In this document: positions 1 to 8,889 of the stretch, piece after piece
Numbering within the stretch: position 1 is the first letter of the stretch
How the letters are laid out: each line of letters opens with the position of its first letter
NCBI GenBank assembly: GCA_002284875.1
Contig: CP015604.1
Coordinates: 1,364,001-1,428,000, forward strand
Direction: 5' to 3'
Length of the DNA stretch: 64,000 nucleotides
DNA from: Actinobacteria bacterium IMCC26103
Lineage (GTDB): Bacteria; Actinomycetota; Actinomycetes; Nanopelagicales; Nanopelagicaceae
The notes under the pieces: generated by a model
Told to the model about the DNA's origin: nothing
The model's database searches: none
What the model saw: only the letters and a program-made list of their open reading frames with translations
Program-made: the position numbers and the translations under genes

Positions 1-980
1 GGCACGTGGCAGCGAGAGCGATGGGTTGGTGATGTGCCTAAAAGTTCTGGACGAGTTGTGTTGCAACCAGATTCTGATGAGTGCTGCTTAAACTCACAAC
101 GAGGTGCGAATGGACAACCAACTGGCAAGTTAATTAACGATGGTGGCTGGCCTGGAATCGCCTTGAGGCGTTCATTATTTTTAGAAACGCGTGGGACAGA
201 TTTCAGAAGGCCCAAGGTGTATGGGGCAAGTGGTGAATAGAAGATGTCATCGACTGGGCCTTCTTCAACGATGCGCCCGGCATACATAACATTTACTCGA
301 TCGGCGACTTGCGCAACAACGCCAAGATCGTGGGTAATGAGCAAGATGCCCATATTGAATTCTTTCTTCAGCTTTGAAAGTAGCGCCAAGATCTGTGCTT
401 GCACGGTCACATCAAGTGCCGTCGTTGGTTCATCTGCAATCAAAATTTGTGGTGAGTTCATCAGCGCCATAGCGATCATTACCCGCTGGCGCATACCGCC
501 GGAAAATTGATGTGGAAATTCTTTAGCGCGCTTAGCTGGCTCTGGAATACCAACTAGATCGAGCATTTCGATGGCGCGGGCCATCGCTTCTTTCTTCTTA
601 CCTGGGTTATGAACTAAATAACCTTCAGCCAGTTGGTTGCCGATCTTGTAATACGGATGCAGTGAAGACATTGGATCTTGGAAGATCATAGAAACTGCGC
701 GCCCGCGAATATCGCGGATTTCGTCATCACTTAGATGGACTACATCTTTAAAGACGCCATGATCACTTAGAGAGATAGAGCCCGAAATTTCAGCTTGCCC
801 CTTCTTGTGAAGACCCATGACAGAAAGGCTGGTTACGGTTTTGCCAGAGCCTGATTCACCAACAATGGCAACGGTTTCACCAGCGCTTAAGGTAAGAGAG
901 ACGCCATCTACAGCACGGACTATGCCATCGTCAGTTTTAAATGAGACGTGCAGATCTTCAATCCGTAATAACTCGCTCAT
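1..980 (-). CDS. Peptide-type ABC transporter ATP-binding protein (DppD/OppD-like), partial
   Basis: Energises uptake of peptides or similar solutes with the two permeases and binding protein encoded just upstream in the same direction. Reading the minus strand from the ATG at 980 gives a Walker A GESGSGKT near residue 40, a Q-loop with FQDP, the ABC signature FSGGMRQR, Walker [13 protein letters not shown] and the H-loop THDLG. A Cys-containing C-terminal extension ([10 protein letters not shown]) is typical of the oligopeptide/dipeptide ATPase family. The reading frame is still open at base 1, so the C-terminus is missing. The ATG overlaps the stop of the preceding permease by 4 bp (ATGA), so the two are translationally coupled. 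Substrate cannot be told from sequence. Confidence 0.93.
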   Translation of the reverse strand, partial: MSELLRIEDLHVSFKTDDGIVRAVDGVSLTLSAGETVAIVGESGSGKTVTSLSVMGLHKKGQAEISGSISLSDHGVFKDVVHLSDDEIRDIRGRAVSMIFQDPMSSLHPYYKIGNQLAEGYLVHNPGKKKEAMARAIEMLDLVGIPEPAKRAKEFPHQFSGGMRQRVMIAMALMNSPQILIADEPTTALDVTVQAQILALLSKLKKEFNMGILLITHDLGVVAQVADRVNVMYAGRIVEEGPVDDIFYSPLAPYTLGLLKSVPRVSKNNERLKAIPGQPPSLINLPVGCPFAPRCEFKQHSSESGCNTTRPELLGTSPTHRSRCHV

Positions 981-1972
981 GTGATTCGCACTCTAGGATC
1001 AAGAACTGCATACAACATGTCGACGATTAAGTTCATGACAATAACGACAACCGCCGCCAAGATAGTTGTTGCAAGAACTACTGGCAGGTCAAATTCATAA
1101 ACCGAACGCAAGGTAAGACGACCAAGCCCAGGCAAGTTAAAGATAGTTTCAGTAATGATGGCGCCACCGATTAGACCCGCAAAATCCAAACCCGCCAAAG
1201 TTATCAAAGGTGCGAGTACCGCACGCAGGGTGTGCTTGAAGAAGACCACACGTTCGCCAACGCCCTTGGCGCGCGCAGTGCGGATGTAATCCTCTCCTAA
1301 AGTTTCAAGCAGAGCTGCGCGAGTAAATCGGGTATAGATCGCAGCGTAGGCAATCGCCAAGGTTATCCACGGCAGGATGAAATAGACGCAGAACTTCCAA
1401 GGATTATCAAATATCGATGTGTAACCATTTAACGAGAGTGGAATGAAGTGCCATTTGATTGAGACCCAAATAAGTAGCGCTAAGCCCGTTACAAAGGTGG
1501 GAAGTGAGGTTGCAAGCAGTACAAAAACTGAGGAGCCGGTATCGGGCCAGCGATTTTTAAATTTGGCGGCAACAATTCCTAGACCAATTCCTAGTAATAA
1601 CCACATGATCAAAGCGCCTACTGCCAATGAAATTGTGATCGGCAGAGATTCGCGGAGCATGTCGGTAACGCAGGCATTTTCGTTAAAGGAGTAACCAAAA
1701 GAAGGAGCTGGACACGAGAAGGCAGCGCTACCGGCGCCGTAAGTGCGCCCAGCAAAAATTCCAGAGAGGAAGAGCCAATATTGCACATAGACAGGCTGAT
1801 CAAAACCTAAACGGATACGGTTGGCAGCAATTATCTGCTTCGTGCAACGCTGTCCGCAAGTAAGTGAGGCTGGATCAAATGGTAGAAATGAGAAGATCGC
1901 AAAGACAACCGCTGAGACTATGAGAATAGTCATCGCAGCAAATAGCGCACGTCGACCAATAAACTTCAACAT
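977..1972 (-). CDS. ABC transporter permease, DppB/OppB type
   Basis: A 331-residue membrane permease with one N-terminal helix (FIGRRALFAAMTILIVSAVV), a long periplasmic-type loop and then five more hydrophobic segments, the standard DppB layout. The cytoplasmic EAA loop is visible around residues 230-260 (DYIRTARAKGVGERVVFFKH), and the C-terminus ends in the usual LDPRVR. It lies 194 bp after the solute-binding protein gene and overlaps the ATPase gene by 4 bp. The loop between helices 1 and 2 contains four Cys residues, which is a little unusual for the family. Partner of the permease at 4204-5178. Confidence 0.93.
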   Translation of the reverse strand: MLKFIGRRALFAAMTILIVSAVVFAIFSFLPFDPASLTCGQRCTKQIIAANRIRLGFDQPVYVQYWLFLSGIFAGRTYGAGSAAFSCPAPSFGYSFNENACVTDMLRESLPITISLAVGALIMWLLLGIGLGIVAAKFKNRWPDTGSSVFVLLATSLPTFVTGLALLIWVSIKWHFIPLSLNGYTSIFDNPWKFCVYFILPWITLAIAYAAIYTRFTRAALLETLGEDYIRTARAKGVGERVVFFKHTLRAVLAPLITLAGLDFAGLIGGAIITETIFNLPGLGRLTLRSVYEFDLPVVLATTILAAVVVIVMNLIVDMLYAVLDPRVRIT

Positions 1973-2075
1973 CGCTACCCTCCAAAATTCCCTTAAACCT
2001 AATCGAACTCCACAATAACTCGGTAACCCTACCTAAAAAATAAAAATTAATCTTCAACTATTACCAACAGTAAGA

Positions 2076-2117
2076 AGGTACTTCCCGAGTTCTATCTTAC
2101 AAACTCGGGAAGTACCT
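2076..2117 (-). terminator. 16-bp perfect hairpin between binding-protein and permease genes
   Basis: Bases 2076-2091 and 2102-2117 are a perfect 16-bp inverted repeat around a 10-nt loop. On the minus strand it follows the solute-binding protein stop by about 50 nt and has only a weak T-run after it. Such hairpins often terminate part of the transcripts or protect the 3' end of the abundant binding-protein message; which applies here is inference. Confidence 0.65.
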
Positions 2118-2166
2118 ATCTCTACTGCTTTTTACGCTTTACAGCGTTTGCAGGTAAAGATTTGGA

Positions 2167-3921
2167 TTAGTTATTAATCCAGATCTTTCCATATGCAGGG
2201 TTGCCCTGAGGGACCCAGAAGAAGACATTTGAAAGCTGTGAGCCCCAAATCTCTTGAGCCTTACCAAACACAGTTGGCAATACCCACATCTGCTTCATGG
2301 CATAAGCATCTAGCTCTTTCCACATTGCAGCTTGCTTCTTGCGGTCAGTGGTCTTCATCGCGATGTTGACCTTATCTTCAAATGCCTTGTAGGCAGGATC
2401 TGCACTGTTCTGTGAAAGGTTAAATCCACCGAATGATGCAAATAGCTCAGGGATAACTGTTGATGCGTTAGCCCAGTCTGCTCCCCAACCAGAACCTGAC
2501 ATGTCCTTCTGCTTTGCAGGGTTCATGACGGTTGAGTAGTAACCAGATTTGATGATGTTGTAATTGACCTTGATTCCAACACGAGCATAAGCAGCCTGGT
2601 TAATTGGAATGGTGTCGTTCAGGGTTACAGATTGACGTGCGTCAATTGTGATGCCATCTTCAGTTGCCTTCTTGTAATCAGCAGGACACTTGGTCTTTGC
2701 TGTCTCCATGAGGGCCTTTGCCTTAGGAATATTTCCTTCTGGCATAAAGTCTGCGCTTCCTGGACCTACGACCTTGGTAGGTGCGTAGTCAGTTGCTACG
2801 AGAGGACTGATTACGCCAGTTGCATATGAACCTGCATAAACCGGACCGCCTGCGTAGTCAAGAAGTGCCTTGGCATCGCGTGAGTAATACATTGCTTGGC
2901 GAATTTCCAAGCAAGGCATTGCCTTAACGTTAAATGCGATGTAGTTGGCATAAGGATCTGAATTGTTCATACGACGGTTCTTGTACTTATCGTCGTTGAA
3001 GAACTTATCGCGGTTAGTTGGAAGTGGGCCACCGAAATTCATCGCTGTTGGAATTGTGTCTTCCAACATGATCTGGTCGATAACTTCTTCATCTAGACCG
3101 AACTGAATGATGACTTCATCTGGGTATGGGGTACGGAAACCATCAGAGGCTTTTGACCACTGCTTATTACGGACCATACGAAGCTGAGTCTTATCGTTCT
3201 GAACAATCTTGTAAGGACCTGTTGCTTGTGGCAATAGGTCGTACTTATCGCCTGTATCCATCTTCTTCTGGATAGGTGAAATAACACCATATGTAGCCAG
3301 GTAGTTAAAGTCAGCGATTGACTTGTTCAACTGGAAAGTGATTGTGCGATTGTCCTTTGAGCAAGAGACGGCCTTGTTGTAAGCAGCTTGTGCTTCCTTG
3401 GTGCTCTTGTACGGACCAACATAGATTGAGTTTCCTTCTGCATCTTTTGGAATATCAAGCCATGAGAGAAGGTAAGTAGGTCCATTGTTGATTACATCCT
3501 GTGCGAAAACGCGCGATGTACCGTATTGGACGTGCTCACATGTAATTGGAGTTCCATCTTCGAACTTAGTTCCTGGACGAAGTGTGAACTTCCAGGTCTT
3601 AGCTTCGTTGCTCGGAACACCGGTATTTGTTGCTAGATCTGGAACAAGGTTTGCACCGGCTGCTCCTGGAACTGGATTGTATGCAACCAAAGTACGTGTA
3701 TGAAACGAGTTCATAAACGCAAGGTCGCGTCCTGTGTAAATACGGCTTGGATCTAGGTGATCAAGACGTGGTTCGTGCTCGAGCAGTGTAAGAATTCCAC
3801 CAGTCTTTGGCGTAGTAGCAGCAGATGCAACGTTAGTTCCTGAAACCAGAGCGGTTCCAAACAACAGAGCGCTTGCAGATGCAACGACTACGGCACGACG
3901 AAGAGCGAAACGAGGGCTCAT
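2167..3921 (-). CDS. Extracellular solute-binding protein, family 5 (peptide ABC importer)
   Basis: The secreted receptor of the ABC importer. The protein of 584 residues starts with a Sec signal peptide (RRAVVVASASALLFGTALV, then an AxA-type cleavage region before ATTPKTGG). It contains the family-5 hallmark TKFEDGTPITCEHVQYG around residue 120 (usually WxFxLRxGxxFxDGxPxTAxD). There is no lipobox Cys, so it is probably released or held by protein contact rather than lipid-anchored. ATG 3921 is chosen because AAAGGA lies about 8 nt upstream on the minus strand; an in-frame ATG at 3948 has no such site. It sits between the two permease genes, an uncommon order. Peptides are the usual ligand of the family. 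Confidence 0.92.
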   Translation of the reverse strand: MSPRFALRRAVVVASASALLFGTALVSGTNVASAATTPKTGGILTLLEHEPRLDHLDPSRIYTGRDLAFMNSFHTRTLVAYNPVPGAAGANLVPDLATNTGVPSNEAKTWKFTLRPGTKFEDGTPITCEHVQYGTSRVFAQDVINNGPTYLLSWLDIPKDAEGNSIYVGPYKSTKEAQAAYNKAVSCSKDNRTITFQLNKSIADFNYLATYGVISPIQKKMDTGDKYDLLPQATGPYKIVQNDKTQLRMVRNKQWSKASDGFRTPYPDEVIIQFGLDEEVIDQIMLEDTIPTAMNFGGPLPTNRDKFFNDDKYKNRRMNNSDPYANYIAFNVKAMPCLEIRQAMYYSRDAKALLDYAGGPVYAGSYATGVISPLVATDYAPTKVVGPGSADFMPEGNIPKAKALMETAKTKCPADYKKATEDGITIDARQSVTLNDTIPINQAAYARVGIKVNYNIIKSGYYSTVMNPAKQKDMSGSGWGADWANASTVIPELFASFGGFNLSQNSADPAYKAFEDKVNIAMKTTDRKKQAAMWKELDAYAMKQMWVLPTVFGKAQEIWGSQLSNVFFWVPQGNPAYGKIWINN

Positions 3922-3950
3922 TCCGTAATCCTTTCGATTGGGATGCAACG

Positions 3951-3964
3951 ACGGGTATACCCGT
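3951..3964. promoter_or_regulatory. 14-bp perfect palindrome before the binding-protein gene
   Basis: ACGGGTATACCCGT is a perfect 14-bp palindrome centred about 36 nt upstream of the chosen start of the solute-binding protein. It could be an operator for a dimeric repressor or a short mRNA hairpin near the ribosome site. No other copy was noticed in the window, so the reading as an operator is tentative. Confidence 0.4.
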
Positions 3965-4067
3965 GTTACGAGTGAGGTGAGTTAATCAGAAAATGTCCGA
4001 AAAGTGAATACTCGCAGGTAACTACAAGGTGGTAGTAAGCCGTAGGTAGGGATTCGTTATGAAAACG

Positions 4068-4225
4068 TTACTTGTCGGCGCGTGGATCTTGTCCGACAGG
4101 TTTACTTGTCGGCGCGTGGATCTTGTCCGACAGGTTTACTTGTCGGCGCGAGGATCTTGTCCGACAGGTTTACTTGTCGGCGCGAGGATCTTGTCCGACA
4201 GGTTTACTTGTCGGCGCGAGGATCT
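4068..4225. repeat. 34-bp tandem repeat, 4.6 copies, beginning inside a permease gene
   Basis: Units start at 4068, 4102, 4136, 4170 and 4204 (the last is partial, to 4225). Copies 1-2 have GCGTGG and copies 3-5 GCGAGG at the same place; otherwise they are identical. Each unit carries TGTCGG and CCGACA, so neighbouring units can pair into a row of alternative short hairpins. The copy at 4204-4225 is the real 3' end of the permease gene (its last codons and TAA stop), so the array is an outward duplication of the gene end and does not change the protein. It lies between that gene and the binding-protein gene, where it could affect read-through. Confidence 0.95.
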
Positions 4226-5178
4226 AGCGCATCGCGCAGAGCATCGCCAACCAAGTTAAATGCTAGGACCACAATCACTAGTGATGCCGAAGTAATGAGG
4301 AAGAAGCTCGGCATTATCGTCACATAACGTGTGGCATTTGAGAGCAAGATTCCCCAAGTCGATGCAGGCGGTTGCACACCAAGACCCAGGAAAGAGAAAA
4401 CTGCTTCGGCGGCTAAGTAACCAGGTAGTGAAAGAGAAACCACAACTATTACCGGTGCCCAAAGATTTGGAACCAACTCTTTCATAATGATGCGCCGGCG
4501 GGAAGCACCCATTGCTTGTGCTGCAGTAACAAATTCACGTTCGCGCAGCGATAAAACTTGCGAACGAATAAGGCGGGAGAATCCTGGCCACCCGAAGAAA
4601 GATAAGAAAAGAATTAAAAAGATGATACGTGCACCATTGCCTTGCGCAATTCCGGCTTGTTCAATTCGGCCAACCATTGGCTCGCTAAGAGCTACGATCA
4701 TAAAGAATGCAGGAAATGCTAAGAGAAAATCAGTAAGGCGGCCAAGGTAACCATCTACTCGGCCGCGGAAATAACCACCGACGATTCCGACGAAGAAGCC
4801 GATGGTAAGGCTTGTGAAGGTAGTTAAGATCGCGATCATAAATGAGATACGGGATCCGTATAAAAGTTGTGCCAGTAAATCGCGACCGGTTCCAGGGATT
4901 AAACCCAGCGGGTGATCCAAACTAAAGCCTGCATAACTTCCCGTTGGAATTCCGCTGGTATTTAAGCCATCTAAATTTAAATCGTTAGGATTGATTCCTA
5001 GAATTTTGCAAACTATTGGTGCAAATAGTGATGCGCTGAGCAAGAAGATGCTGATACCAGCAGCAACCATTCCAACTTTGTGGCCCTTGAAGCGGCTCCA
5101 CGCAATTTGGCGGGGGCTTCGGCCTGCGATATCAGCGATAGCAACCGCTGGCGCATCAACTTCTGAGTTGAGAGACAT
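4204..5178 (-). CDS. ABC transporter permease, DppC/OppC type
   Basis: A 324-residue permease and first gene of the importer cluster. It has the cytoplasmic N-terminus of the DppC family (RQIAWSRFKGHKVGM), one helix, a periplasmic-type loop with HPLGLIPGTGRDLLAQLLYG (the family motif HPLGTDxxGRD), and then the remaining transmembrane segments. The EAA loop is near residues 220-240 (REREFVTAAQAMGASRRRI). The end ALDPRADK is the normal DppC terminus and its codons are the template of the 34-bp tandem repeat that follows. The start is divergent from the lipoprotein gene at 5246, with 67 bp between them for both promoters. Confidence 0.93.
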   Translation of the reverse strand: MSLNSEVDAPAVAIADIAGRSPRQIAWSRFKGHKVGMVAAGISIFLLSASLFAPIVCKILGINPNDLNLDGLNTSGIPTGSYAGFSLDHPLGLIPGTGRDLLAQLLYGSRISFMIAILTTFTSLTIGFFVGIVGGYFRGRVDGYLGRLTDFLLAFPAFFMIVALSEPMVGRIEQAGIAQGNGARIIFLILFLSFFGWPGFSRLIRSQVLSLREREFVTAAQAMGASRRRIIMKELVPNLWAPVIVVVSLSLPGYLAAEAVFSFLGLGVQPPASTWGILLSNATRYVTIMPSFFLITSASLVIVVLAFNLVGDALRDALDPRADK

Positions 5179-5245
5179 GCGCTCTACTCTATACTGGGTA
5201 TTAGGAAATAGTCACCTTAGATAGAAAAATTTATATGGAGGCTCC

Positions 5246-5773
5246 ATGACAATTGCAATTAAATCAAAGGCTGCGCTCGCGCTCGCGTTAGCGCTAACTC
5301 TCAGCGCATGTGGTGGCTCAGATAATGCAGCCAAAGTCGATGACCAATCACTTGTTACCAATGTGGAAGAGACTCCGCAAGCATCCGGTGGCTTTGATGC
5401 TCCAGTGGTGACCCAAGATAAAGTTAGTTACACGCTCTCATCGCCTGCCCACTTCACACCTGGAAAATTTGCCTCCGGCATGTTGCCTGGGCAAATTAAT
5501 GAACGCTTTAATCTCAGCGTCTCAAATGGATCAGCCGCCGATTTAGATCTAGCAACTCTAATCGTCAAGGGTTCAACCACAACTGGTGCCTGCGTCGATA
5601 TCTTTGATGGCGATAACCAGATGGAAGGTGCACCAACTACACCACTAGCTGCAGGTGCAACTGCAACTTTCTCTTGGGGTCTATCTTGCCCAGGAAAAAG
5701 TGGCGAAGATATTTCGGTCGTTCTCTCTAATGGCACAGATAATTTGATTTCAGTTACTGGAAAACTCGCTTAA
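5246..5773 (+). CDS. Small lipoprotein of unknown function
   Basis: A 175-residue protein with a lipoprotein signal peptide: charged start, Ala/Leu-rich core and lipobox LSAC followed by GGSDN, so Cys22 should be lipid-modified and the protein held on the outside of the membrane. After a polar linker there is a single beta-rich domain (about residues 55-175) with two Cys (GACVDIF and GLSCPGK) that could form a disulfide. The pattern resembles immunoglobulin-like DUF4352-type domains, but I cannot assign a family firmly. GGAGG lies 6 nt before the ATG. A strong terminator follows the gene. Confidence 0.8.
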   Translation: MTIAIKSKAALALALALTLSACGGSDNAAKVDDQSLVTNVEETPQASGGFDAPVVTQDKVSYTLSSPAHFTPGKFASGMLPGQINERFNLSVSNGSAADLDLATLIVKGSTTTGACVDIFDGDNQMEGAPTTPLAAGATATFSWGLSCPGKSGEDISVVLSNGTDNLISVTGKLA

Positions 5774-5784
5774 TTAGTTTAATT

Positions 5785-5826
5785 AAATAACCCGCTCTAG
5801 CCAATGGCTATGGGCGGGTTATTTCT
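5785..5826. terminator. Bidirectional intrinsic terminator
   Basis: AAATAACCCGC (5785-5795) pairs with GCGGGTTATTT (5814-5824) around a loop that can itself fold (TAGCCA/TGGCTA). A- and T-rich flanks on both sides serve the convergent lipoprotein gene and the MFS gene, whose stop codon lies inside the right arm. Confidence 0.85.
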
Positions 5827-7048
5827 TTATCCGCTTTAAATAAGCAAAGAATGGAATCGGTAGTAAAACACCAAAGGCCATAAGCAAAACCCAGAGCTGT
5901 TCTAAGTGAGCGCCGATCATTAAACCTGCAATTGCAGGACCGGCAATTCCAGAGATGCCCCATTGCAAACTTGTTAGCGCACTAGCGCGACCGCGAATAT
6001 GTTCCGGAGCTAACTCTTGTGTCAAAGCCGGACTAGTCGGTGCGTGGACCATCTCACCAAAGGCGAAGATTAATTGGCTGATGCAAAGTGCGATTCCCGC
6101 CATCAACATAGATAAGTATGGAGAAATGCCAACGACTAGCCAAGAAAGCGCCCAAATAACGGCCACGGCAATTAGTGCGGTGTACTTGGAATAATTGGCG
6201 ATCAACTTTAAAACTAGCGGTTGGAAAGCAACGATCGCAAAAGTATTTACCCCGAAGATTATGCCGAGCCAATTAGGCGCTAAATTAAGGTATTGCGTGG
6301 CATATACAGGTAGCCCTGATTGCAACGGACCGTAGCCAAAAGTTAAAAGAATAATTCCGGCGATAGTCAGAATAGATAACTCTTTGATCGCAAAAAGTTC
6401 ACGATAACTTCCCTTATCTGGCTCGTGCTCTTTTGCTATGTACTTGCCTGCGTGTGGAGTATCTAAACCCCAGATAAAGAAGATAAAGACCAGATAGGTT
6501 AAAGAATCAATGAAATACATTATTTGGTAAGAAAAAATTGAATCTTCACGGATGATAATCGCCGATAAAAATCCACCCACACCGAGGCCTAAATTCATCA
6601 ACATAAAGTTAAAGCCGAATATCTTGGTGCGATCTTTTACTGGAGTAACGCGAGTTAAGATCACCATTTGTGATGGCCAAACGCATTGACCGCCAAAGGC
6701 AAAGAGCGTCATAGCGATAAAGGCATGTGTGTGAGTTGTGACGAAGGCGAAGGCTAGAGCTGAAAAACCAGTCATCAATAAGCCCGCCAGCATAACCTTC
6801 TTCGGTCCGATGCGATCGACCAGAGCACCTAGCGGTGCCGTGCAGACTATTCCAAATAAAGCGCCCCAACCCATTAATAACCCACCAAAGGAAATTGTGA
6901 AACCGCGCATATCGTGGAGATAGACCATCAAAAGTGAAAGAGTCATGCCGCGACCGATAGCGCTTAAGGCGATACCCGCGACTATGCGACGTGAATGTGG
7001 ATTAAGTAGCGCCGTGAACTCTTTAAAGGGCAGTTTTGAGGCGAGCAT
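5819..7048 (-). CDS. Major facilitator superfamily transporter
   Basis: A 409-residue protein with about twelve hydrophobic segments. The loop between helices 2 and 3 has GALVDRIGPKKVML, the MFS motif A (GxLaDrxGrkxxl), and a related half-motif is seen in the second half. The central cytoplasmic loop is charged (AKEHEPDKGSYRE). It resembles the drug-exporter-type MFS proteins of actinobacteria, but the substrate is unknown. The gene is divergent from tgt with only 32 bp between the two start codons, so the promoters must overlap. Its stop codon lies in the shared terminator. Confidence 0.85.
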   Translation of the reverse strand: MLASKLPFKEFTALLNPHSRRIVAGIALSAIGRGMTLSLLMVYLHDMRGFTISFGGLLMGWGALFGIVCTAPLGALVDRIGPKKVMLAGLLMTGFSALAFAFVTTHTHAFIAMTLFAFGGQCVWPSQMVILTRVTPVKDRTKIFGFNFMLMNLGLGVGGFLSAIIIREDSIFSYQIMYFIDSLTYLVFIFFIWGLDTPHAGKYIAKEHEPDKGSYRELFAIKELSILTIAGIILLTFGYGPLQSGLPVYATQYLNLAPNWLGIIFGVNTFAIVAFQPLVLKLIANYSKYTALIAVAVIWALSWLVVGISPYLSMLMAGIALCISQLIFAFGEMVHAPTSPALTQELAPEHIRGRASALTSLQWGISGIAGPAIAGLMIGAHLEQLWVLLMAFGVLLPIPFFAYLKRIKK

Positions 7049-7080
7049 CAGCGCAGTCTATATCTGAGACAATAACTCTT

Positions 7081-8322
7081 GTGTCCAATAACTTCACATT
7101 TGAAATAAAGCACAGCGCTGTAAATTCGCTGGCGCGCGTTGGCACAATCTCAACACCTCATGGAGATATTCAAACTCCTGCCTTTATTCCAGTTGGCACC
7201 AAAGCCACCGTTAAATCAGTGCTGCCAGAGGCGATGAAAGATCTAGGTTCGCAAGCCCTTCTAGCCAATGCCTATCACCTCTATTTACAACCAGGTCCTG
7301 ATCTTTTAGATGAAGCAGGCGGGCTAGCTAAATTTATGAATTGGAACGGTCCCACCTTTACCGATAGCGGTGGTTTTCAAGTACTTTCCCTTGGGGTTGG
7401 CTTTAAGAAAGTTCTGGCGATGGATGCTAAAACCTTTAGATCTGATCAAGTAATTGCCGGCAATAAAGAGCGTCTGGCACATGTCGATGATGATGGCGTT
7501 ACCTTTAAATCGCACCTGGACGGTTCGATGCATCGCTTTACCGCCGAAATATCTATGCAGATCCAACATAAAATCGGCGCCGACATAATCTTTGCCTTTG
7601 ATGAATGCACGACTTTGCATAACACTCGCCCGTATCAAGAACTGGCGATGGAGCGCACTTACGATTGGGCGATCCGCTGCCTGGATGAACATGATCGCCT
7701 GACAAAATCACGCAGCGATAAACCATACCAAGCGCTCTTTGGTGTGATCCAAGGTGCGCAATATGAAGATCTACGCAAAAAAGCCGCCGGTGATTTAGGT
7801 GCCATGTCATCATCGGGTATCGAATTCGATGGTTTTGGTATTGGGGGGGCATTAGATAAAGATTCACTGGGCACGATTGTCGGCTGGGTCAATAGCACTC
7901 TGCCAGAAAATAAACCAAAGCACCTACTTGGTATCGGCACCCCCGAAGATCTATTTATCGGCGTAGAAAACGGCGTTGATACCTTTGACTGTGTACTTGC
8001 ATCACGCATTGCCCGATCTGGCGCGGTCTACACATCTACCGGGCGAATAAACATTGCTAATGCTCCATATATCCGTGACTTTAGCCCGATCGATGAGAAT
8101 TGCGACTGCTACACATGTCAGAATTTCACGCGCGCTTACTTGTGCCATTTATTCCGCGGTAAGGAAATGATTGCAGCAACTTTGGCAACGATTCACAATG
8201 AGCGATACATTGTGCGCTTAGTTGATCAGATGCGCCAGGCGTTATTAGCTGGAGACTTCAAAGAGATGAAGGAAGAATTCTTAGAGCGCTACACACATCG
8301 ATCTGGACAATCACGCGATTAA
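7081..8322 (+). CDS. tgt: tRNA-guanine transglycosylase
   Basis: Exchanges the wobble guanine of GUN-anticodon tRNAs for a queuosine precursor (preQ1 in bacteria). The 413-residue protein has the substrate motif TDSGGFQVLSLG near residue 95, the GFGIGGALDKDS loop, the nucleophile region with DTFDCVLASRIARSG and the C-terminal zinc site CDCYTC..HLFRG with a following His. The GTG at 7081 is chosen because the family normally begins a few residues before FTFEIKHS; an in-frame start at 7036 would overlap the divergent MFS gene. It is convergent with the acetyltransferase gene at 8323 with no gap. Confidence 0.95.
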   Translation: MSNNFTFEIKHSAVNSLARVGTISTPHGDIQTPAFIPVGTKATVKSVLPEAMKDLGSQALLANAYHLYLQPGPDLLDEAGGLAKFMNWNGPTFTDSGGFQVLSLGVGFKKVLAMDAKTFRSDQVIAGNKERLAHVDDDGVTFKSHLDGSMHRFTAEISMQIQHKIGADIIFAFDECTTLHNTRPYQELAMERTYDWAIRCLDEHDRLTKSRSDKPYQALFGVIQGAQYEDLRKKAAGDLGAMSSSGIEFDGFGIGGALDKDSLGTIVGWVNSTLPENKPKHLLGIGTPEDLFIGVENGVDTFDCVLASRIARSGAVYTSTGRINIANAPYIRDFSPIDENCDCYTCQNFTRAYLCHLFRGKEMIAATLATIHNERYIVRLVDQMRQALLAGDFKEMKEEFLERYTHRSGQSRD

Positions 8323-8889
8323 TTACTTATCGCTCCCCCACTTATATTTAAAATCTGCAGCGCTCATCTCGTAGATATTCTCTGGTCCATCAATTTCATC
8401 CATCTGCTGGCCTTTTAGTTCAAAACCAAAGTAATTAATGACTGCGATAGACGGAGCATTCTCAGGGCTGACTGTGTAGCGAAGCGTACGAACTTCCGGA
8501 AAAGTAATTGCCCAGCACCACATCCCCAAAAGCGCTTCCCGCGCAAAGCCTTGGTTCTGGTAATCACTTTCTATCCCAAGCCCAATTTCCATCATGCCAT
8601 CGCCATCAGGTGCACCATGAAAACTTGTGCTGCCAATTACTTCCCGGTTTTCCTTTAAGACAATCCATCTAACAAACCATTTATTTATAAGTGGATCTGC
8701 CTTAACCTGCGGCACCCGCCAAGCCAGTGGGCCTTGGAAATCGACTAGAACACGTAGCGGATTAGTGAAATTGGCACCTGCTAGCACAGGTAAATCGTTC
8801 CGTTCTTCAAATAGTTCAATTAAATGATCGCCTCTTATATGGTGCAGTTCTAAGCGATCGGTTTCAATTACCGGTTGTAACAAATGCAA
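8323..8889 (-). CDS. GNAT acetyltransferase, RimJ/RimL type
   Basis: A 188-residue acetyltransferase of the RimJ/RimL class. It opens with TDRLELHHIRGDHLIELFEE, typical of this class, and has the acetyl-CoA site MMEIGLGIESDYQNQGFAREAL (motif A, QNQGFA in place of Q/RxxGxG/A) near residues 105-125. The C-terminal NAPSIAVINYFGFELKG is the usual NxxSxxvxeKlGF segment. The acceptor could be a protein N-terminus, an aminoglycoside-like molecule or a small amine; sequence does not decide. It starts one base from the stop of the TRIC-like gene, so the two are probably cotranscribed. Confidence 0.85.
   Translation of the reverse strand: MHLLQPVIETDRLELHHIRGDHLIELFEERNDLPVLAGANFTNPLRVLVDFQGPLAWRVPQVKADPLINKWFVRWIVLKENREVIGSTSFHGAPDGDGMMEIGLGIESDYQNQGFAREALLGMWCWAITFPEVRTLRYTVSPENAPSIAVINYFGFELKGQQMDEIDGPENIYEMSAADFKYKWGSDK

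Noticed and set aside
2632-2829. Small antisense frames inside the binding-protein gene and elsewhere
   Set aside because: They mirror codon bias of the real genes, have no start signals, and encode no recognisable domain.
4068-4225. Evenly spaced repeats as a CRISPR array
   Set aside because: The 34-bp units abut directly with no unique spacers, and one unit is the end of a permease gene.
4059-4327. Plus-strand frames encoding a repetitive protein across the tandem array
   Set aside because: The frames exist only because the repeat lacks stops; they run antisense into the permease gene and have no ribosome site.
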